Shown: one piece after another, positions 7,392 through 18,200 of the stretch | How positions within the stretch are numbered: the first letter of the stretch is position 1 | Layout of the letters: every line of letters starts with the position of its first letter | Assembly (NCBI GenBank): GCA_018606645.1 | Contig: JAGVRI010000021.1 | Coordinates: 1 to 61,992 of the forward strand | Origin: Chloroflexota bacterium | GTDB lineage: Bacteria > Chloroflexota > Anaerolineae > JAAYZQ01 | Length of the DNA stretch: 61,992 nt | Reading direction: 5' to 3' | Position numbers and translations under genes: made by a program | The notes under the pieces: model-generated | The model's database searches: none | Seen by the model: the letters and a program-made list of their open reading frames with translations, nothing else | Told to the model about the DNA's origin: nothing

Positions 7392-8590
7392 AGGCGCTGG
7401 TGGTCATCTTTGAACGGCTGGTGCCGATCAGCGGCGGCGGCACGCCCCGCACCTTTCATATCGTGCGCTCCCTGGCCCGGCGCGGGCATGAGGTCTATGT
7501 CGCCGCCTCGTTCGGGGTGGACGGCGAGCAGGCGCGGCGCGAGCTGGGCGCGGCCGGCCTGTTGCCCCTGCCCAGCGTCAGCCGCATGGACCCGCGTAAG
7601 ATGCGCAAATATGCGCTCATCTATCCGCTCAATATCCTGCGCACCGCCCTCTACGCCTGGCGGCTGAAGCCGGATCTCATCCTCAGCCACAATTCGGTGG
7701 CGGCGGCGGCCGGCCTGCTGGCCAAGGCCCTCCGGCCTCGCCTGGTGACGGTGCTGGATTTGACCGATCTGCTCTTTGAATACCTGGGCGATTATCGCGG
7801 CGCGTGGCTCCGGGGGGCGGCGGCGGTGGGGCGCTGGCTGGAACGGCTCAGTGTGCGCCGCTCGGACCGGGTGATCACCATCAGCCGCGCCATGGCCGAC
7901 ATCCTGACCGGCGAGTATCAGGCCCGGCCGAGACGGGTGGATATCGTCCACGACGGGGTGGATACGCAGGTGTTTCGGCGCCAGCCGGCCGACGACCTCC
8001 GCGCCGCCTACGCGCCCGATGCCGACCATGTCCTGATCTTTCACGGGGTGATCGATCCCCAGGATGGGCCGGAACTGCTGATCGAAGCCGCCCCGGCCAT
8101 TCTCGCCCGCCATCCTCGCACCGTCTTCTGGATGGTGGGCGATGGCACGGCCGTGCCGGGCCTCAAGGCGAAAGCCGCCGAGGCCGGGCTGCTGGACCGG
8201 TTCTACTTTTCCGGCTGGGTGCGCCAGGCCGAGGTCGCCCGCTACATCTCGGCCAGCGACCTGGGGCTGGTCATCCTGCCCGATGTCCTTTCGGCGCGCG
8301 GTCGGGTGACGCTCAAAGAGTTCGAGTATTGGGCGTGTGGCGTGCCGGCCATCCTGCCCCGCCTGCCGGCCCTCCAGGAAGTGGTCGGCGATGAGGCGGC
8401 CAGCCTCTTTTACACGCCGGGCGACGCGGCCGACCTGGCGGCCAAAGTGAACGAACTGCTGGCCGATGAGGACCGCCGTCGCGCGATGGGCCGCGTCGGC
8501 CAGCAGCGGGTCGCCCAGCAATTCGAATGGCAGACGCTGACCGACCAGATCGCCCGCCTGTGCGAGGAGTCGGTCCGCGCCCGGGATTGA
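7388..8590 (+). CDS. Family 4 glycosyltransferase
   Basis: A 400-residue GT-B enzyme, the second of the coupled pair (4-bp ATGA overlap with the preceding gene). Its N-terminus has SGGGTPRTFHIVRSLARRGHE, the acceptor-domain motif. The donor domain contains IVHDGVDTQVF and, around residue 311, EFEYWACGVP, the sugar-nucleotide contact region. FHGVIDPQDGPELLIEA marks the first strand of the second Rossmann domain. It is likely a later step in the same glycan as the neighbouring transferase. The next gene starts 8 bases after its stop. Confidence 0.87.
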   Translation: MKALVVIFERLVPISGGGTPRTFHIVRSLARRGHEVYVAASFGVDGEQARRELGAAGLLPLPSVSRMDPRKMRKYALIYPLNILRTALYAWRLKPDLILSHNSVAAAAGLLAKALRPRLVTVLDLTDLLFEYLGDYRGAWLRGAAAVGRWLERLSVRRSDRVITISRAMADILTGEYQARPRRVDIVHDGVDTQVFRRQPADDLRAAYAPDADHVLIFHGVIDPQDGPELLIEAAPAILARHPRTVFWMVGDGTAVPGLKAKAAEAGLLDRFYFSGWVRQAEVARYISASDLGLVILPDVLSARGRVTLKEFEYWACGVPAILPRLPALQEVVGDEAASLFYTPGDAADLAAKVNELLADEDRRRAMGRVGQQRVAQQFEWQTLTDQIARLCEESVRARD

Positions 8591-8598
8591 GCCTGACC

Positions 8599-10848
8599 AT
8601 GATCACCCCAACGGCCAGCCGGCGACGCAGCGATCGGGTCCGCGACCTCCTGGTGGTCCTCTGGTTGCTCGGCCTGTGCGCCCTGTTCTTCTGGCAACTC
8701 TGGACCGCCAATCCCCAGAACCGGCGCTGGCTGGCCAGCGGCGATTTCACCGACCAGTTCTATGCCTTTCGCTATTACCAGGCCCGCGAGCTGTGGAGCG
8801 GGCGGTGGCCGCTGTGGAACCCTTATACCTTCAGCGGTTCGCCGTTCCTGGCCGATATCCAGTCCGCCGTCTATTACCCCATCGGCCTGCTGATCATCCT
8901 CCTTGCCGGCCGGTCGGGGTTGAGCCTGTTTGCCGTCGAAGTCGAGGTCATGGTCCACTATTTCCTGGTCAGCCTGTTCACCTATCTGTTCGTCCGGCGC
9001 CTGACCCGCAACCGATGGGCCGGTCTGGTGGGCAGCCTGGTCTATTCCTATGGCAGTTACCTGACCTCCTATCCCAAACTGCAAATGGCCATCCTGGAGG
9101 GACAGACCTGGGTGCCGCTCATCCTGCTGGCGGTCCTCTGCGCCGGCGAGGAGGAGGGCCGGGGGAACCGGCGGCGGAGCAGCGCCTGGCTGACCCTGGG
9201 CGGCCTCGGCCTGGCCCTGTCGGCTCTAGCCGGCCACGCCCAGACCTTCCTCCTGGCGTTCTATACCGTGCTGGCCTACCTCATCTTTACCTTCTTCCCG
9301 GCGTGGCGGAGGGCAACGGCCGGGGAGAAGGTCCGGCTCGCGGCGCGGCTCCTCCTGTTGCCGGCGGTGGGGTTGGGCGCGGCAGCGGCGCAATGGCTCC
9401 CCTCGGTGGAGTATATGCGCCTTTCGACGCGAGCCCATCTGGGCTTTGCCCAGGCCGGGGGCGGTTTTCTCTACAGCGACCTCCTGGCCCTGGTCCTGCC
9501 CGGCCTGCGGGTGATCTATATCGGCGTCCTGCCGCTCATCCTGGCCGTGCTCGCCCTCGTCCTGGAACGACGGCGGGAGACCACCTTCTGGGGGGTGACG
9601 GCGGTGGTCGCCCTGCTGCTTTCCCTGGGACGGCGCACCGTGCTCTTTACCCTGTTCTACCTCTTTGTGCCGGGGTTCAATCTCTTTCAGGGCCAGGAGC
9701 GGGCATTGCAGGTGTTCAGCCTCGCCGCCGCCGTCCTGGCCGGAGTGGGGACGGCGCGCCTCACCCGGTCGCTGGCCCGCCCGGTCAAAGATCGGGTGCT
9801 GGCCCTGGGCGGCGTCTTGCGCTGGGCCAACATCGGCGCCTGGATGCTGGTCCTGTTCGCCTACTGGGGGACGCTCTATCTGGCCCAGCAGCCAGAGGGT
9901 CAGGTGAGCGACCTCCTGGAGCGGTCGGTGCTGCTGGCCTTGCTCCTGGGGCTGAGCACCGGCGTCCTCGGCCTGCGGCTGGGGCACCGCTTCTGGGCGC
10001 GGCGCGCGGGCTGGCTGGTGGTGGCGCTCATCCTGTTCGACCTGTTCACCCTGAACCAGGGCCGCGACCTGGAACGGGCCCAGGCCCGCGATCGCTTTGC
10101 CGCGACCCCGGCGGTGCGCTATCTGCAAGCGCAGAGCGGCTGCTTCCGGGTGTGGGATGAGGGTTTGTGGCCCGGCAACTTTGGCATGGTCTGGGGGCTG
10201 GAGGAAACGGGGGGGATCAGCCCTCTCCGCCTGCAGCGTTACCAGGACCTGCTCCAGGCCCTGCCGGAGGAAAAGGCGCGCTGGCTGCTGAACGTCCACT
10301 ATGTCGTCTCCTCACGGGATTCACTGCCCGATGGGGAGCTGCTCAGCGAGTATTCCGATCCGGAGCGCGGATTTTTCCTGCATCGCGTCCGCGAGCCAGG
10401 CCAGCCGGCCTATCTGGTATACCAGGTCGAGGTCGAGCCGGACGAGAAAAAGGCGCGGCAACGGCTGGCCGCGGCCGATTTCGACCTGCGCCGCCGCGCC
10501 ATCGTCGCCCAGGAGCCGGGGATGGCGCTGGCCGGCAGCGGGCAGGGGACGGCGCGGGTGGTCGAGCGCGTTCCGGGGCGGCTGGTGGTCGAAGCGCAGA
10601 CCGATGCCAATGCGCTCCTGGTGCTCAGCGAGATCGACTATCCCGGCTGGCAGGCCCGGCTGGACGGGCAGAAGGCGCCCCTGGTGCGGGCCAACACCAT
10701 CCTGCGGGCGGTGCCCCTCCCCGCCGGCGCGCACCGGCTGGAGATGGACTTCCGACCGTGGACGGTGCTGGCCGGGCAGGTCCTCTCCGCCCTGACGGTG
10801 ATCGCCGCCGTGGTCGCCGTCTGGCGATGGTTGAGGGCTGGACCGTGA
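8599..10848 (+). CDS. YfhO-like polytopic membrane protein
   Basis: A 749-residue integral membrane protein with about a dozen hydrophobic segments and a C-terminal soluble domain of about 250 residues. Near the N-terminus, the stretch from SGDFTDQFYAFRYYQ through WPLWNPYTFSGSPFLADIQS is characteristic of the YfhO family, GT-C-like proteins implicated in glycosylating lipoteichoic acid in Firmicutes. The C-terminal part (SEIDYPGWQARLDGQ and LPAGAHRLEMDF) matches the usual YfhO tail. I start at ATG 8599, 8 bases after the previous stop, because the longer frame from 8527 would run far into the upstream gene. The stop overlaps a GTG start of the next gene. A role in transferring sugar from a lipid carrier outside the membrane is inferred. 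Confidence 0.8.
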   Translation: MITPTASRRRSDRVRDLLVVLWLLGLCALFFWQLWTANPQNRRWLASGDFTDQFYAFRYYQARELWSGRWPLWNPYTFSGSPFLADIQSAVYYPIGLLIILLAGRSGLSLFAVEVEVMVHYFLVSLFTYLFVRRLTRNRWAGLVGSLVYSYGSYLTSYPKLQMAILEGQTWVPLILLAVLCAGEEEGRGNRRRSSAWLTLGGLGLALSALAGHAQTFLLAFYTVLAYLIFTFFPAWRRATAGEKVRLAARLLLLPAVGLGAAAAQWLPSVEYMRLSTRAHLGFAQAGGGFLYSDLLALVLPGLRVIYIGVLPLILAVLALVLERRRETTFWGVTAVVALLLSLGRRTVLFTLFYLFVPGFNLFQGQERALQVFSLAAAVLAGVGTARLTRSLARPVKDRVLALGGVLRWANIGAWMLVLFAYWGTLYLAQQPEGQVSDLLERSVLLALLLGLSTGVLGLRLGHRFWARRAGWLVVALILFDLFTLNQGRDLERAQARDRFAATPAVRYLQAQSGCFRVWDEGLWPGNFGMVWGLEETGGISPLRLQRYQDLLQALPEEKARWLLNVHYVVSSRDSLPDGELLSEYSDPERGFFLHRVREPGQPAYLVYQVEVEPDEKKARQRLAAADFDLRRRAIVAQEPGMALAGSGQGTARVVERVPGRLVVEAQTDANALLVLSEIDYPGWQARLDGQKAPLVRANTILRAVPLPAGAHRLEMDFRPWTVLAGQVLSALTVIAAVVAVWRWLRAGP

Positions 10849-12833
10849 GCCGGCGTTTCTCGGCGATCCTCACCGCGCTGGTCCTGCTCGCTTTTGCCCT
10901 CCGACTCTACCGCCTCGATGCTCTGTCGCTGCGCGGCGACGAGTCGTTCACCATGCTCTTTGTCAGCCGCCCGCTGGCGGAGCTTTTCGAGGGCATCCGC
11001 ACCGTGGAGCCGAACCCGCCCCTCTATTATTTCCTCCTCCGCGCGGCGCTGGCCGTGTGGGGGCGGAGCGACTTTGCCGGACGGTTTTTCTCGGCCCTGT
11101 TCGGCGTCCTGGCCGTGCCGCTGATCGCCCAGCTCGGCCGGGTTCTGATGCGGGACCGGAAGCTGGGCGCCAATGTCGGGCTGCTGGCCGGGCTGCTGTG
11201 GGCCATCAACCCCTATCAGATCTGGCACAGTCAGGATGTGCGCAACTATACCCTCTGGCCGGCGTTGAGCCTGGCATCGCTCTACTGCCTGTTCCGCGCC
11301 CTCCAGACGGACCGCAAGGGGCTGTGGCTGGCCTATGGAGCCACTGCCCTGCTCAGCCTCTATACCCATTACTACGACCTGTTCCTCCTGCTGGCGGAAA
11401 ACCTCTTTGTCGTGTTTTGGTACCGGCGCGACCGCCATCGACTGCGGCGGTGGCTGGTCGTCCAGGGGGCGCTGGCCCTGCTCTACCTGCCCTGGCCGCT
11501 CCTTTTCTCTTCCCGGCCGTTCACCTACCAGGATGTGACGGCCGAGGTGCCCGGCCTTCTCGGCATCCTGGGCCGCACCCTCTCGACGTTCACCCTGGGC
11601 GAGACGATCCGCCCGGAGGTCGTCTCCGTTCTCCGGCCGGCGCTGGCGCTGCTGGCGGTGGTCGGCCTGGGGTTTGCCTTTCGGCGGGACCGCCGCGCCC
11701 TGGTCTTTTTGTTGGTGTACCTGGTCGTGCCGAGCCTGGCTCTCTTTGGGCTGACCCGCTGGCGCCCGCTCTTCCGGGAGCGGTACCTGAACGGCATCGC
11801 CCCCGGCTACTCGCTGGCGCTGGCGCTGGGGGTGCTCGCCCTGGCCCGGCTGCGGCGCGGGGGAGCGGCGCTGGCGACGGTGGCGGCGCTGGCGGCGCTG
11901 ATCGTCCCGGCCGGGGTCTCGCTGGGGCATTACTACTTTGACCGGCAGTACGCCAAGAGCGCCGACTGGCGCGGCCTGGCCGCCTATCTGGAGACCCATG
12001 CCGGAGCCGAGGACGTCATTGTCGAGAACTATCCCGACCCGACCCTGGCCTATTATTACCACGGGCCGGCGCGGCGCGTCGTCTTGCCCCACCGTTCGGC
12101 GGTCGATCAGGTGGGTCCGTTGCCGGTGAACCGCGTCGCCACCGGCCAGGCGTTGCGCGAACTGCTGGCCCAGCACCGGCGGCTGTGGCTCATCCCCTAC
12201 CGCAGCGACTGGGACCCGCAGGGGTTTGTCGAGGGCTGGTTGAACCGCCGCGCGCGCAAGGTCCACGAGGACCAGGTGGACGTGTTCCGGGTGGCGGCCT
12301 ACGAGGCCATGGAACGCGCGACGCCGACGGTCCCGTTCCCCTTCCGCTCTCGCCTGGGGGAGGGGATCGAGCTGCTCGGCTATGGGCTGGACGCCGAGCC
12401 GGGGTGCGGAGCGCCAACGACGCCGACGAGGGTGGACGAAGAAACGCAGGCGCCGGTCTGGACCCATCCGATCTCCTGCGCCCTGCATCTGACCCTCTAC
12501 TGGCAGGACCTGGCCCCGCTGGAGGTGGACTATACGGTCTTTACCCATCTGCTCGGCCCCGACGGTCAGATCCAGGCCCAGCAGGACAACCGGCCCCAGG
12601 GAGGGACCTTCCCCACCGTGGAGTGGCTGCCGGGCGACCTCATCGTGGATGAGTACCGGCTGGCCGTGCGGCCCGAAGCCCCGCCGGGCCGCTACACGCT
12701 GGAGATCGGCATGTACCGCCTGGAGACGGGCGAACGGCTGGCCGCCTACACGGCGGACGGTCAGCGCTGGCCGGACGACGCCATCCGCCTGCCGGTAGTC
12801 GTGGAGATGGTTGGGGCGAGGCATTCCGAGTGA
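10845..12833 (+). CDS. GT39-like membrane glycosyltransferase with C-terminal beta domain
   Basis: A 662-residue protein. The first 350 or so residues are a GT-C membrane core: RLDALSLRGDES places the catalytic-type D32-E33 in the first external loop, PNPPLYYFLL and FSALFGVLAVPL follow, and several hydrophobic helices come after. The last 160 residues are soluble and beta-rich, with DYTVFTHLLGPDGQIQAQQD and PPGRYTLEIGMYRLETGERL. The same domain occurs in three other membrane proteins in the window. I start at GTG 10845 because it overlaps the upstream stop as GTGA; ATG 10827 is an alternative. It likely adds a sugar from a lipid-linked donor to an exported acceptor. It closes the coupled run 6207-12833. 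Confidence 0.82.
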   Translation: MSRRFSAILTALVLLAFALRLYRLDALSLRGDESFTMLFVSRPLAELFEGIRTVEPNPPLYYFLLRAALAVWGRSDFAGRFFSALFGVLAVPLIAQLGRVLMRDRKLGANVGLLAGLLWAINPYQIWHSQDVRNYTLWPALSLASLYCLFRALQTDRKGLWLAYGATALLSLYTHYYDLFLLLAENLFVVFWYRRDRHRLRRWLVVQGALALLYLPWPLLFSSRPFTYQDVTAEVPGLLGILGRTLSTFTLGETIRPEVVSVLRPALALLAVVGLGFAFRRDRRALVFLLVYLVVPSLALFGLTRWRPLFRERYLNGIAPGYSLALALGVLALARLRRGGAALATVAALAALIVPAGVSLGHYYFDRQYAKSADWRGLAAYLETHAGAEDVIVENYPDPTLAYYYHGPARRVVLPHRSAVDQVGPLPVNRVATGQALRELLAQHRRLWLIPYRSDWDPQGFVEGWLNRRARKVHEDQVDVFRVAAYEAMERATPTVPFPFRSRLGEGIELLGYGLDAEPGCGAPTTPTRVDEETQAPVWTHPISCALHLTLYWQDLAPLEVDYTVFTHLLGPDGQIQAQQDNRPQGGTFPTVEWLPGDLIVDEYRLAVRPEAPPGRYTLEIGMYRLETGERLAAYTADGQRWPDDAIRLPVVVEMVGARHSE

Positions 12834-13107
12834 CCACCGGCCGCTTGAACCGCCGTGAATTAGCCAGAACCACCTGGCCTGAGACGCCGTCCTCCAAAAA
12901 TAGACCACTCCCCCTCCGGGAGTCGAGGCTTCAGGACCACCGCCTGAAGGCTCCCCTCCTCGCGCGGCAGACCACTGCACCCCACCCCCACACCCCCTCC
13001 CCGCGTGCGGGGAGGGGGCTGGGGAGAGGGGTCTTCCTCCCCTCCAGGAGTCAAGGCTTCAGCTATGGAGATGGCGCCATCGCGCATTGTTCTCTGTCGG
13101 AAGATCG
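12834..13107. repeat. Intergenic repeats
   Basis: This gap has no gene. It holds two copies of the GGAGTCGAGGCTTCAG family (12915-12955 and 13035-13060) and one C/G-rich hairpin (12985-13030). A TTAGCCAGAACCACCTGGCCTGA stretch (12859-12881) is nearly repeated at 42932-42954. Confidence 0.7.
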
Positions 13108-13113
13108 GGTATA
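13085..13113 (+). promoter_or_regulatory. Promoter of the radical SAM gene
   Basis: TTGTTC (13085-13090), a 17-bp spacer and TATAAT (13108-13113), 80 bp before the start codon. Confidence 0.7.
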
Positions 13114-13192
13114 ATAGGCGCGGTGCGCCGTGGTGGACGAACCACGGCGAGGCCGTCGCCGGTTGAGAAACTGAGGCTTTGGGGAGGCATGG

Positions 13193-14680
13193 ATGAAAGT
13201 TCTGGTCGCCAATCCGCCGTGGCCGGGACCGGGGTACGGAGCCCGGTCCGATGTCCGATGGCCGCACAAGCGGAGTGACAAGTATATCGAGTATCCTATC
13301 TACCTGGCCTACACCGTGGCGGTGCTGGAACAGGCCGGCTTTGAGGCGCTGTTCATGGACGCCATTATGGACGAACTGTCCATTGACCAGTTTGCCCAGG
13401 AGGTGCGCGCCCTGGGGCCGCGCCTGGTCCTGCTGGAGACCTCGACGCCCAGCATTGATTTCGACCTGCAAACGGCGGCGGCCATCAAGGACCTATCGCC
13501 GGGGACTTTTGTCGCCCTGTTGGGGTCCCACGTCACCTACTTTGACCGCCAGATCCTCAGCGAGAACCGGGCGGTGGATGCGGTGATCCGGGGCGAGTTC
13601 GAGTACACGGCGGCCGATCTGGCCCGCGCCCTGCAGGCCGGCGGCGACCTGGGCCAGGTGTTGGGCCTCACCTACCGCGACGCCGACGGCGAGGTGCGGG
13701 CCAACGCGAACCGTCCCCTCTTTGAGCCGCTGGACGAGATGCCGTTCCCGGCCCGCCACATTGTCAAGGGCGACGGCTATCGGGCCGGCATCTATAGCGG
13801 TGGGCGGCCCACGGCCATGGTCAGCTCGCGGGGGTGTCCCTACCACTGCACCTTCTGTCTCTGGCCGGATATCCTCTACGGCCACAAGTTCCGCGCCCGC
13901 AGCGCCGAAAACGTGGTGAATGAAATTGAAGAAGCGGTGCGCGTCTATGGACACGACGAGATCTATTTCGACGACGATACCTTTACCATTGACCGGCAGC
14001 GGGTGATGGATATCTGCCGGCTGATCCAGGAACGGGGGCTGCACCGGGAGGTGGAATGGATCGCCCAGTGCCGGGTGGACACGGTGGACCGCGAGATGTT
14101 GGAGGCGATGAAAGCGGCCAACTGCGGCTATATCCTTTATGGCATCGAATCCGGTTCCCCAGAGATGCTCAAGGCGATGAAAAAGGGCATCACCCTCGAC
14201 AAGGCGCGGACGGCGATCCGACTCACCCAGGAGGTCGGGATCAAGACCCAGGCCTTTTTCCTGTTCGGCATCCCCGGCGAAACCCAGGAGACGATCCGGG
14301 AGACGATCGAGTTTGCCAAAGAGCTGAACGCCTCCAGCACCCAGTTCGCCATCGCCATCCCCCATCCGGGCACGGCGCTGTACGAAACGTGCAAGGCCAA
14401 CGGCTGGCTGGTAAGCGAGAACTGGGCCGATTATACCTCCACCGCGTCGCTCATCGAGACGCCCTGGCTCAGCGCCAAGGAGGTAGAGGAAGCGCGGGTG
14501 CGGGCCTATCGGGAGTACTATTATCGTCCCCGGTTTGTGCTGGGCGAGGCGCTGAAGGTGCGCCGTCTGGCCGACCTCAAGCGCCTGGTGCGGGGGGCCA
14601 ACTCGGTGCGGTCGCGCATCCGGTTTTTCCGGGAGGCATCGCGGGAGGGGGCATGTCCGGCGGGGCGCGGCGATGAATGA
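13193..14680 (+). CDS. B12-binding domain radical SAM protein
   Basis: A 495-residue enzyme. The N-terminal third is a Rossmann-like cobalamin-binding domain (MKVLVANPPWP, then LLGSHVTYF). The radical SAM core carries the [4Fe-4S] ligands C215-xxx-C219-xx-C222 in SRGCPYHCTFC. Relatives of this architecture (BchE, HpnJ and many methylases) use cobalamin and S-adenosylmethionine for difficult methylations or ring chemistry; the substrate here cannot be told. GGGGAGG at 13181-13187 fixes ATG 13193. It has its own promoter and is followed by a repeat-filled gap, so it looks monocistronic. Placement among glycan genes hints at modification of a lipid carrier or sugar, but that is inference only. 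Confidence 0.88.
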   Translation: MKVLVANPPWPGPGYGARSDVRWPHKRSDKYIEYPIYLAYTVAVLEQAGFEALFMDAIMDELSIDQFAQEVRALGPRLVLLETSTPSIDFDLQTAAAIKDLSPGTFVALLGSHVTYFDRQILSENRAVDAVIRGEFEYTAADLARALQAGGDLGQVLGLTYRDADGEVRANANRPLFEPLDEMPFPARHIVKGDGYRAGIYSGGRPTAMVSSRGCPYHCTFCLWPDILYGHKFRARSAENVVNEIEEAVRVYGHDEIYFDDDTFTIDRQRVMDICRLIQERGLHREVEWIAQCRVDTVDREMLEAMKAANCGYILYGIESGSPEMLKAMKKGITLDKARTAIRLTQEVGIKTQAFFLFGIPGETQETIRETIEFAKELNASSTQFAIAIPHPGTALYETCKANGWLVSENWADYTSTASLIETPWLSAKEVEEARVRAYREYYYRPRFVLGEALKVRRLADLKRLVRGANSVRSRIRFFREASREGACPAGRGDE

Positions 14681-14689
14681 ACATGCCCA

Positions 14690-15030
14690 GGGGCCGGCGG
14701 CTGAAGCCTCGACTCCTGGGGGGAGTGGAGCCTTCAGGCGGGTGGACCGGCTAAAGCCTTGATTCCCGGAGGGGAGCCTTGAGGCGGTGGACCGGCTGAA
14801 GCCTTGATTCCCGGAGTGGAGCCTTTAGGCGGTCTCCCGGCTGAGGCCTCGACTCCTGGGGGAGTGGAGCCTTCAGGCGGTGGACCGGCTAAAGCCTTGA
14901 CTCCCGGAGGGGAGCCTTTAGGCGGTGGACCGGCTGAGGCCTCGACTCCGGGTGGGGGAGGAGAACCCCTCTCCCCGGCCCCCTCCCCGCGTGCGGGGAG
15001 GGGGTGTGGGGGTGGGGTGCAGTGGTCTGC
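14690..15030. repeat. Tandem copies of the CGACTCC/GGAGTGGAG repeat family
   Basis: About five head-to-tail units of roughly 46 bp (14696-14960), each pairing a GAAGCCTCGACTCC arm with a GGAGTGGAGCCTTCAGGCGG arm, are followed by a C/G-rich hairpin (14980-15020). There is no gene. Confidence 0.85.
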
Positions 15031-15050
15031 CGGGCCAGGAGTGGAGCCTT

Positions 15051-15236
15051 GAATCATGAGCCAGGTGCTCTCGCCCGATGGTTCAGCATCGGGTTCAGCC
15101 AGCGAGGCCCTGCGGGCGGTTGGCCAGCCCCGAATGGGGCTTTGTTGGCGGAGCCCGCCGCTTCCAGCGGCGGGCGAGCGTGCCGGAGGGCGAACAAATC
15201 GTCGGGATTGTCGTGACGATGTCCACGTAAATTGGT
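15051..15236 (+). repeat. 185-bp structured repeat, copy 1
   Basis: This segment recurs at about 32982-33160 in the same strand orientation, clearly homologous by eye. It can form successive hairpins, including AGCCCCGAATGGGGCT and GCCCGCCGCTTCCAGCGGCGGGC. Several differences between the copies fall in loops. It lies upstream of a secreted-hydrolase gene. A shorter relative is read as protein at 53990-54130. Confidence 0.65.
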
Positions 15237-15281
15237 TAACCTGCGAGATTTCGCTAGGCGGAATGGGGAGGATAGGGATCT

Positions 15282-18200
15282 ATGCAACACCGTCGGGTTC
15301 TCGCCATCATCGGAACCTTGCTGTGGTTAGGGAGCCTGGTTTTGTTCGGAGCCTGGCCGGCGGCGGAGGGCCAGGCGGTCCCTTCGGCGGGGGAGGCGCG
15401 CTGGCTGACCGTCGTCGCCCAGGCCGGGGAGTTGATGGCCGCCTGGGAATGGGATGATGGGTCGGACGTGGAGATCTATTTCAGCCGCCGCATCGGCGGG
15501 GAGTGGACCGCTCCCCAACCGGTCCACCGCCGGCCTGGCGCGTGGGACCGCAGCCCGGCGTTGACGGCGCTGGCCAATGGCGAGGTGTGGCTGGCCTGGT
15601 CGTCGGCCGAACGGTCCAATCCCCGGCAGAGCCAGGTCTATATCAGCCGTTGGCGGGGCGGGCGCTGGAGCGAGCCGGAAGCAGCGCCTCGGGGTCCTGC
15701 GACCAAGGCCAAAGAGCCGGTCCTGGCCGCCGCCCCCGACGGCACGGTGTGGCTGGCCTGGGTCGGCTTGGACGGGGTGGACGATGAGATATTCGCCCAG
15801 CGTTGGGACGGAGCGACCTGGTCCCTTCCCGTTCAGGTGAACGCACCCGATTCGGACCGGACCCTGTACGACCGGCAACCCCGGCTGGCGGTGGGCCGCG
15901 ACGGAAAGCCGTGGCTGGTGTGGACCGGCCACCAGGCCGGACCGGACGACGAGATCATGGCCAGCCGCTGGACCGGAACCGGCTGGAGCCCCGAACAGTT
16001 GGTCAGCAAGGATGACGACGCCCTGGACGTCTCGCCGTCGCTGGCGGTGGATGACCAGGGCCGGCCATGGGTGGCCTGGTACGGTCGGATCACCGACGGG
16101 GAGAACTCCCGCCTGCGCATTCTGACCGCTTATTGGGACGCCGCCTCATCGGCCTGGACCGCCGAGGCGGTGGCATCCTCGCCCCTGGAGCTGGCGATCG
16201 ACGAGACATCGCCGGCGCTGCTGCGCGACGCGCGCGGCGCGATGCACCTGGTCTGGGTGGCCGGCGGGCGGTTCGGTTCGGCCCTGGCCCACGCCTGGCT
16301 GCAAGACGGACGGTGGACCGCGCCCGAACTGGTGCATTTCCCCGCCCAGGATGACGCCGTCGTTCCGATCCTGGACGAAGGTGGGCAGCTCCTCATGCTG
16401 CAACTGGACCCGGCGTCCGAGGCGCAGGCCCCCCTGGAGGGGACGGCGCTGGGCAAGGAGCGGGCGCCGCTGGCGGACTGGGTCCAGGAACCGGTGAGGT
16501 CTGAGCAGGTCGAGGCCCCTCCGATCCTGAACCGCTATCTGGCCTTTGGCGATAGCATTACCTGGGGACAGTACGGCGGCCTCTACCCCTATCCCGCTCG
16601 CCTGGAAGACAAGCTGGATACGAGGGTCATCCCATCGGAAGTGATCAACTCCGGAGTGCCGGGGGAGACCACCAACCGGGGCCGGGATCGGATCGCCGGG
16701 GAGGTGTCCAGTTATCAGCCCGAGTTCGTCCTGTATATGGAAGGGACCAACGATGTCTCCCACCTCCGGCCCCCGGCGGCGGTGTATGATAACATCCAGG
16801 TCACGATCTATAACGCCCGACATGCCGGGGTGGACAATGTAAAGGTCATGGTGGCCACGATCGTCCCCCGGCTGGATAACCTGAACGACGAAACCGAGGA
16901 GATGAATGAGCAGGCCATTAAACCGGCCGCCCAGTACCGAAAAGCTCCCATCTGCGACCAATGGCAGGCGTTTTACAACTATGGGCCGTGGCAGGAGATC
17001 TACTGGGACGAGAAGCATCCAGACGGCACCGGCCTGCAACTGATCGCCGATACCTTCTACCAGTGTATTCTGACCAACTATACCTGGCTGCAGGAGGACA
17101 CGGTCCCGCCGACCACCTGGATCGAACCGCTGCCTTCGCAAACCGAATGCGGCTCGTTCACCGTGCGCTGGAACGGCACCGACAACCTGAACTATGTGGT
17201 CAGCTACGATGTGCAACGGCAGGTCAACTATGGGCCGTGGACCGACTGGATCGTGGCGACGACGATCACGAACGCCGTCTACACCAGCAATCAGTACGGC
17301 CAGGTCATTGGCTTTCGGGTGCGGGGCCGGGACCTGCTCGGCAACCAGAGCGACTACAGCGCCCCGGTCTATACCCAGATCAGCGACAGCGCGCCGCCCG
17401 AAGCGCACATGAACGCCCTGCCGCCGGCCCAGACGGCGCCGTTCGCGGTAAGCTGGTGGGGCGCGGACGCCTGCTCCAGCGTGGTGGCCTATAACGTCCA
17501 GTACCGCGTCGGCGCGGGAGGGGTGTGGCAGCCGTGGAAGACGGCCACGGCGAGCACCGGCGACGCCTTTGCCCCGGCGATCCCCCAATACGGCGAGACC
17601 TACTATTTCCGCGTGCAGGCCCGCGATGCCGCCGGGAACTGGAGCCTCTGGTCCGATCCCGCCGAGGCCTATACCAAACTGGCCCGGTTCACCGTGGTCG
17701 GGCGGGTCTTGAACGGGCGACATCAGCCGGTGGCCGGCGCTGCGGTGAGCCTCAATCCGCCTTCGCTGTGGACCCGGCCGCAGCCGTTGGGCGGGTTCCG
17801 CGCCTATGTCGCCGCCAGCGGCGCCTACGATCTGACCGTGTCCCGTCCCGACCGGTTCGGGCCGTTGCCGCCGATGAACGATCTGCCGGTAAACAGCAAC
17901 GTGACCGGCCTGGAGTTTGTCCTGCCGCCTCAGGACAACGGGGTGACCGACGGGCAGTTCGAGTCCGGCAATCTGAACGCCTGGCAGTTGGGAGGGACGC
18001 TGCCGCCGACCCTGACCTCCACCGCCCATACCGGCCAATGGGCCGTCCGCCTGGGGGGTGTGGGAGATGATTCGTCCCTGAGCCAGGCGGTTACCCTGGG
18101 ACCCGCCCTGACCGATCCCACCCTCTCCTTCCTGGTGCGCCTGGAGACGGGCGGACCGTCCAGCGCCGTTCAGGTGACCCTTGCTGCCGCTGGCGAGTCG

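Noticed and set aside
4083..12417. Long frames antisense or frame-shifted to the plus-strand glycan genes
   Set aside because: High-GC shadow frames rich in Arg, Pro, Gly and Ala, with no ribosome-binding sites or motifs.
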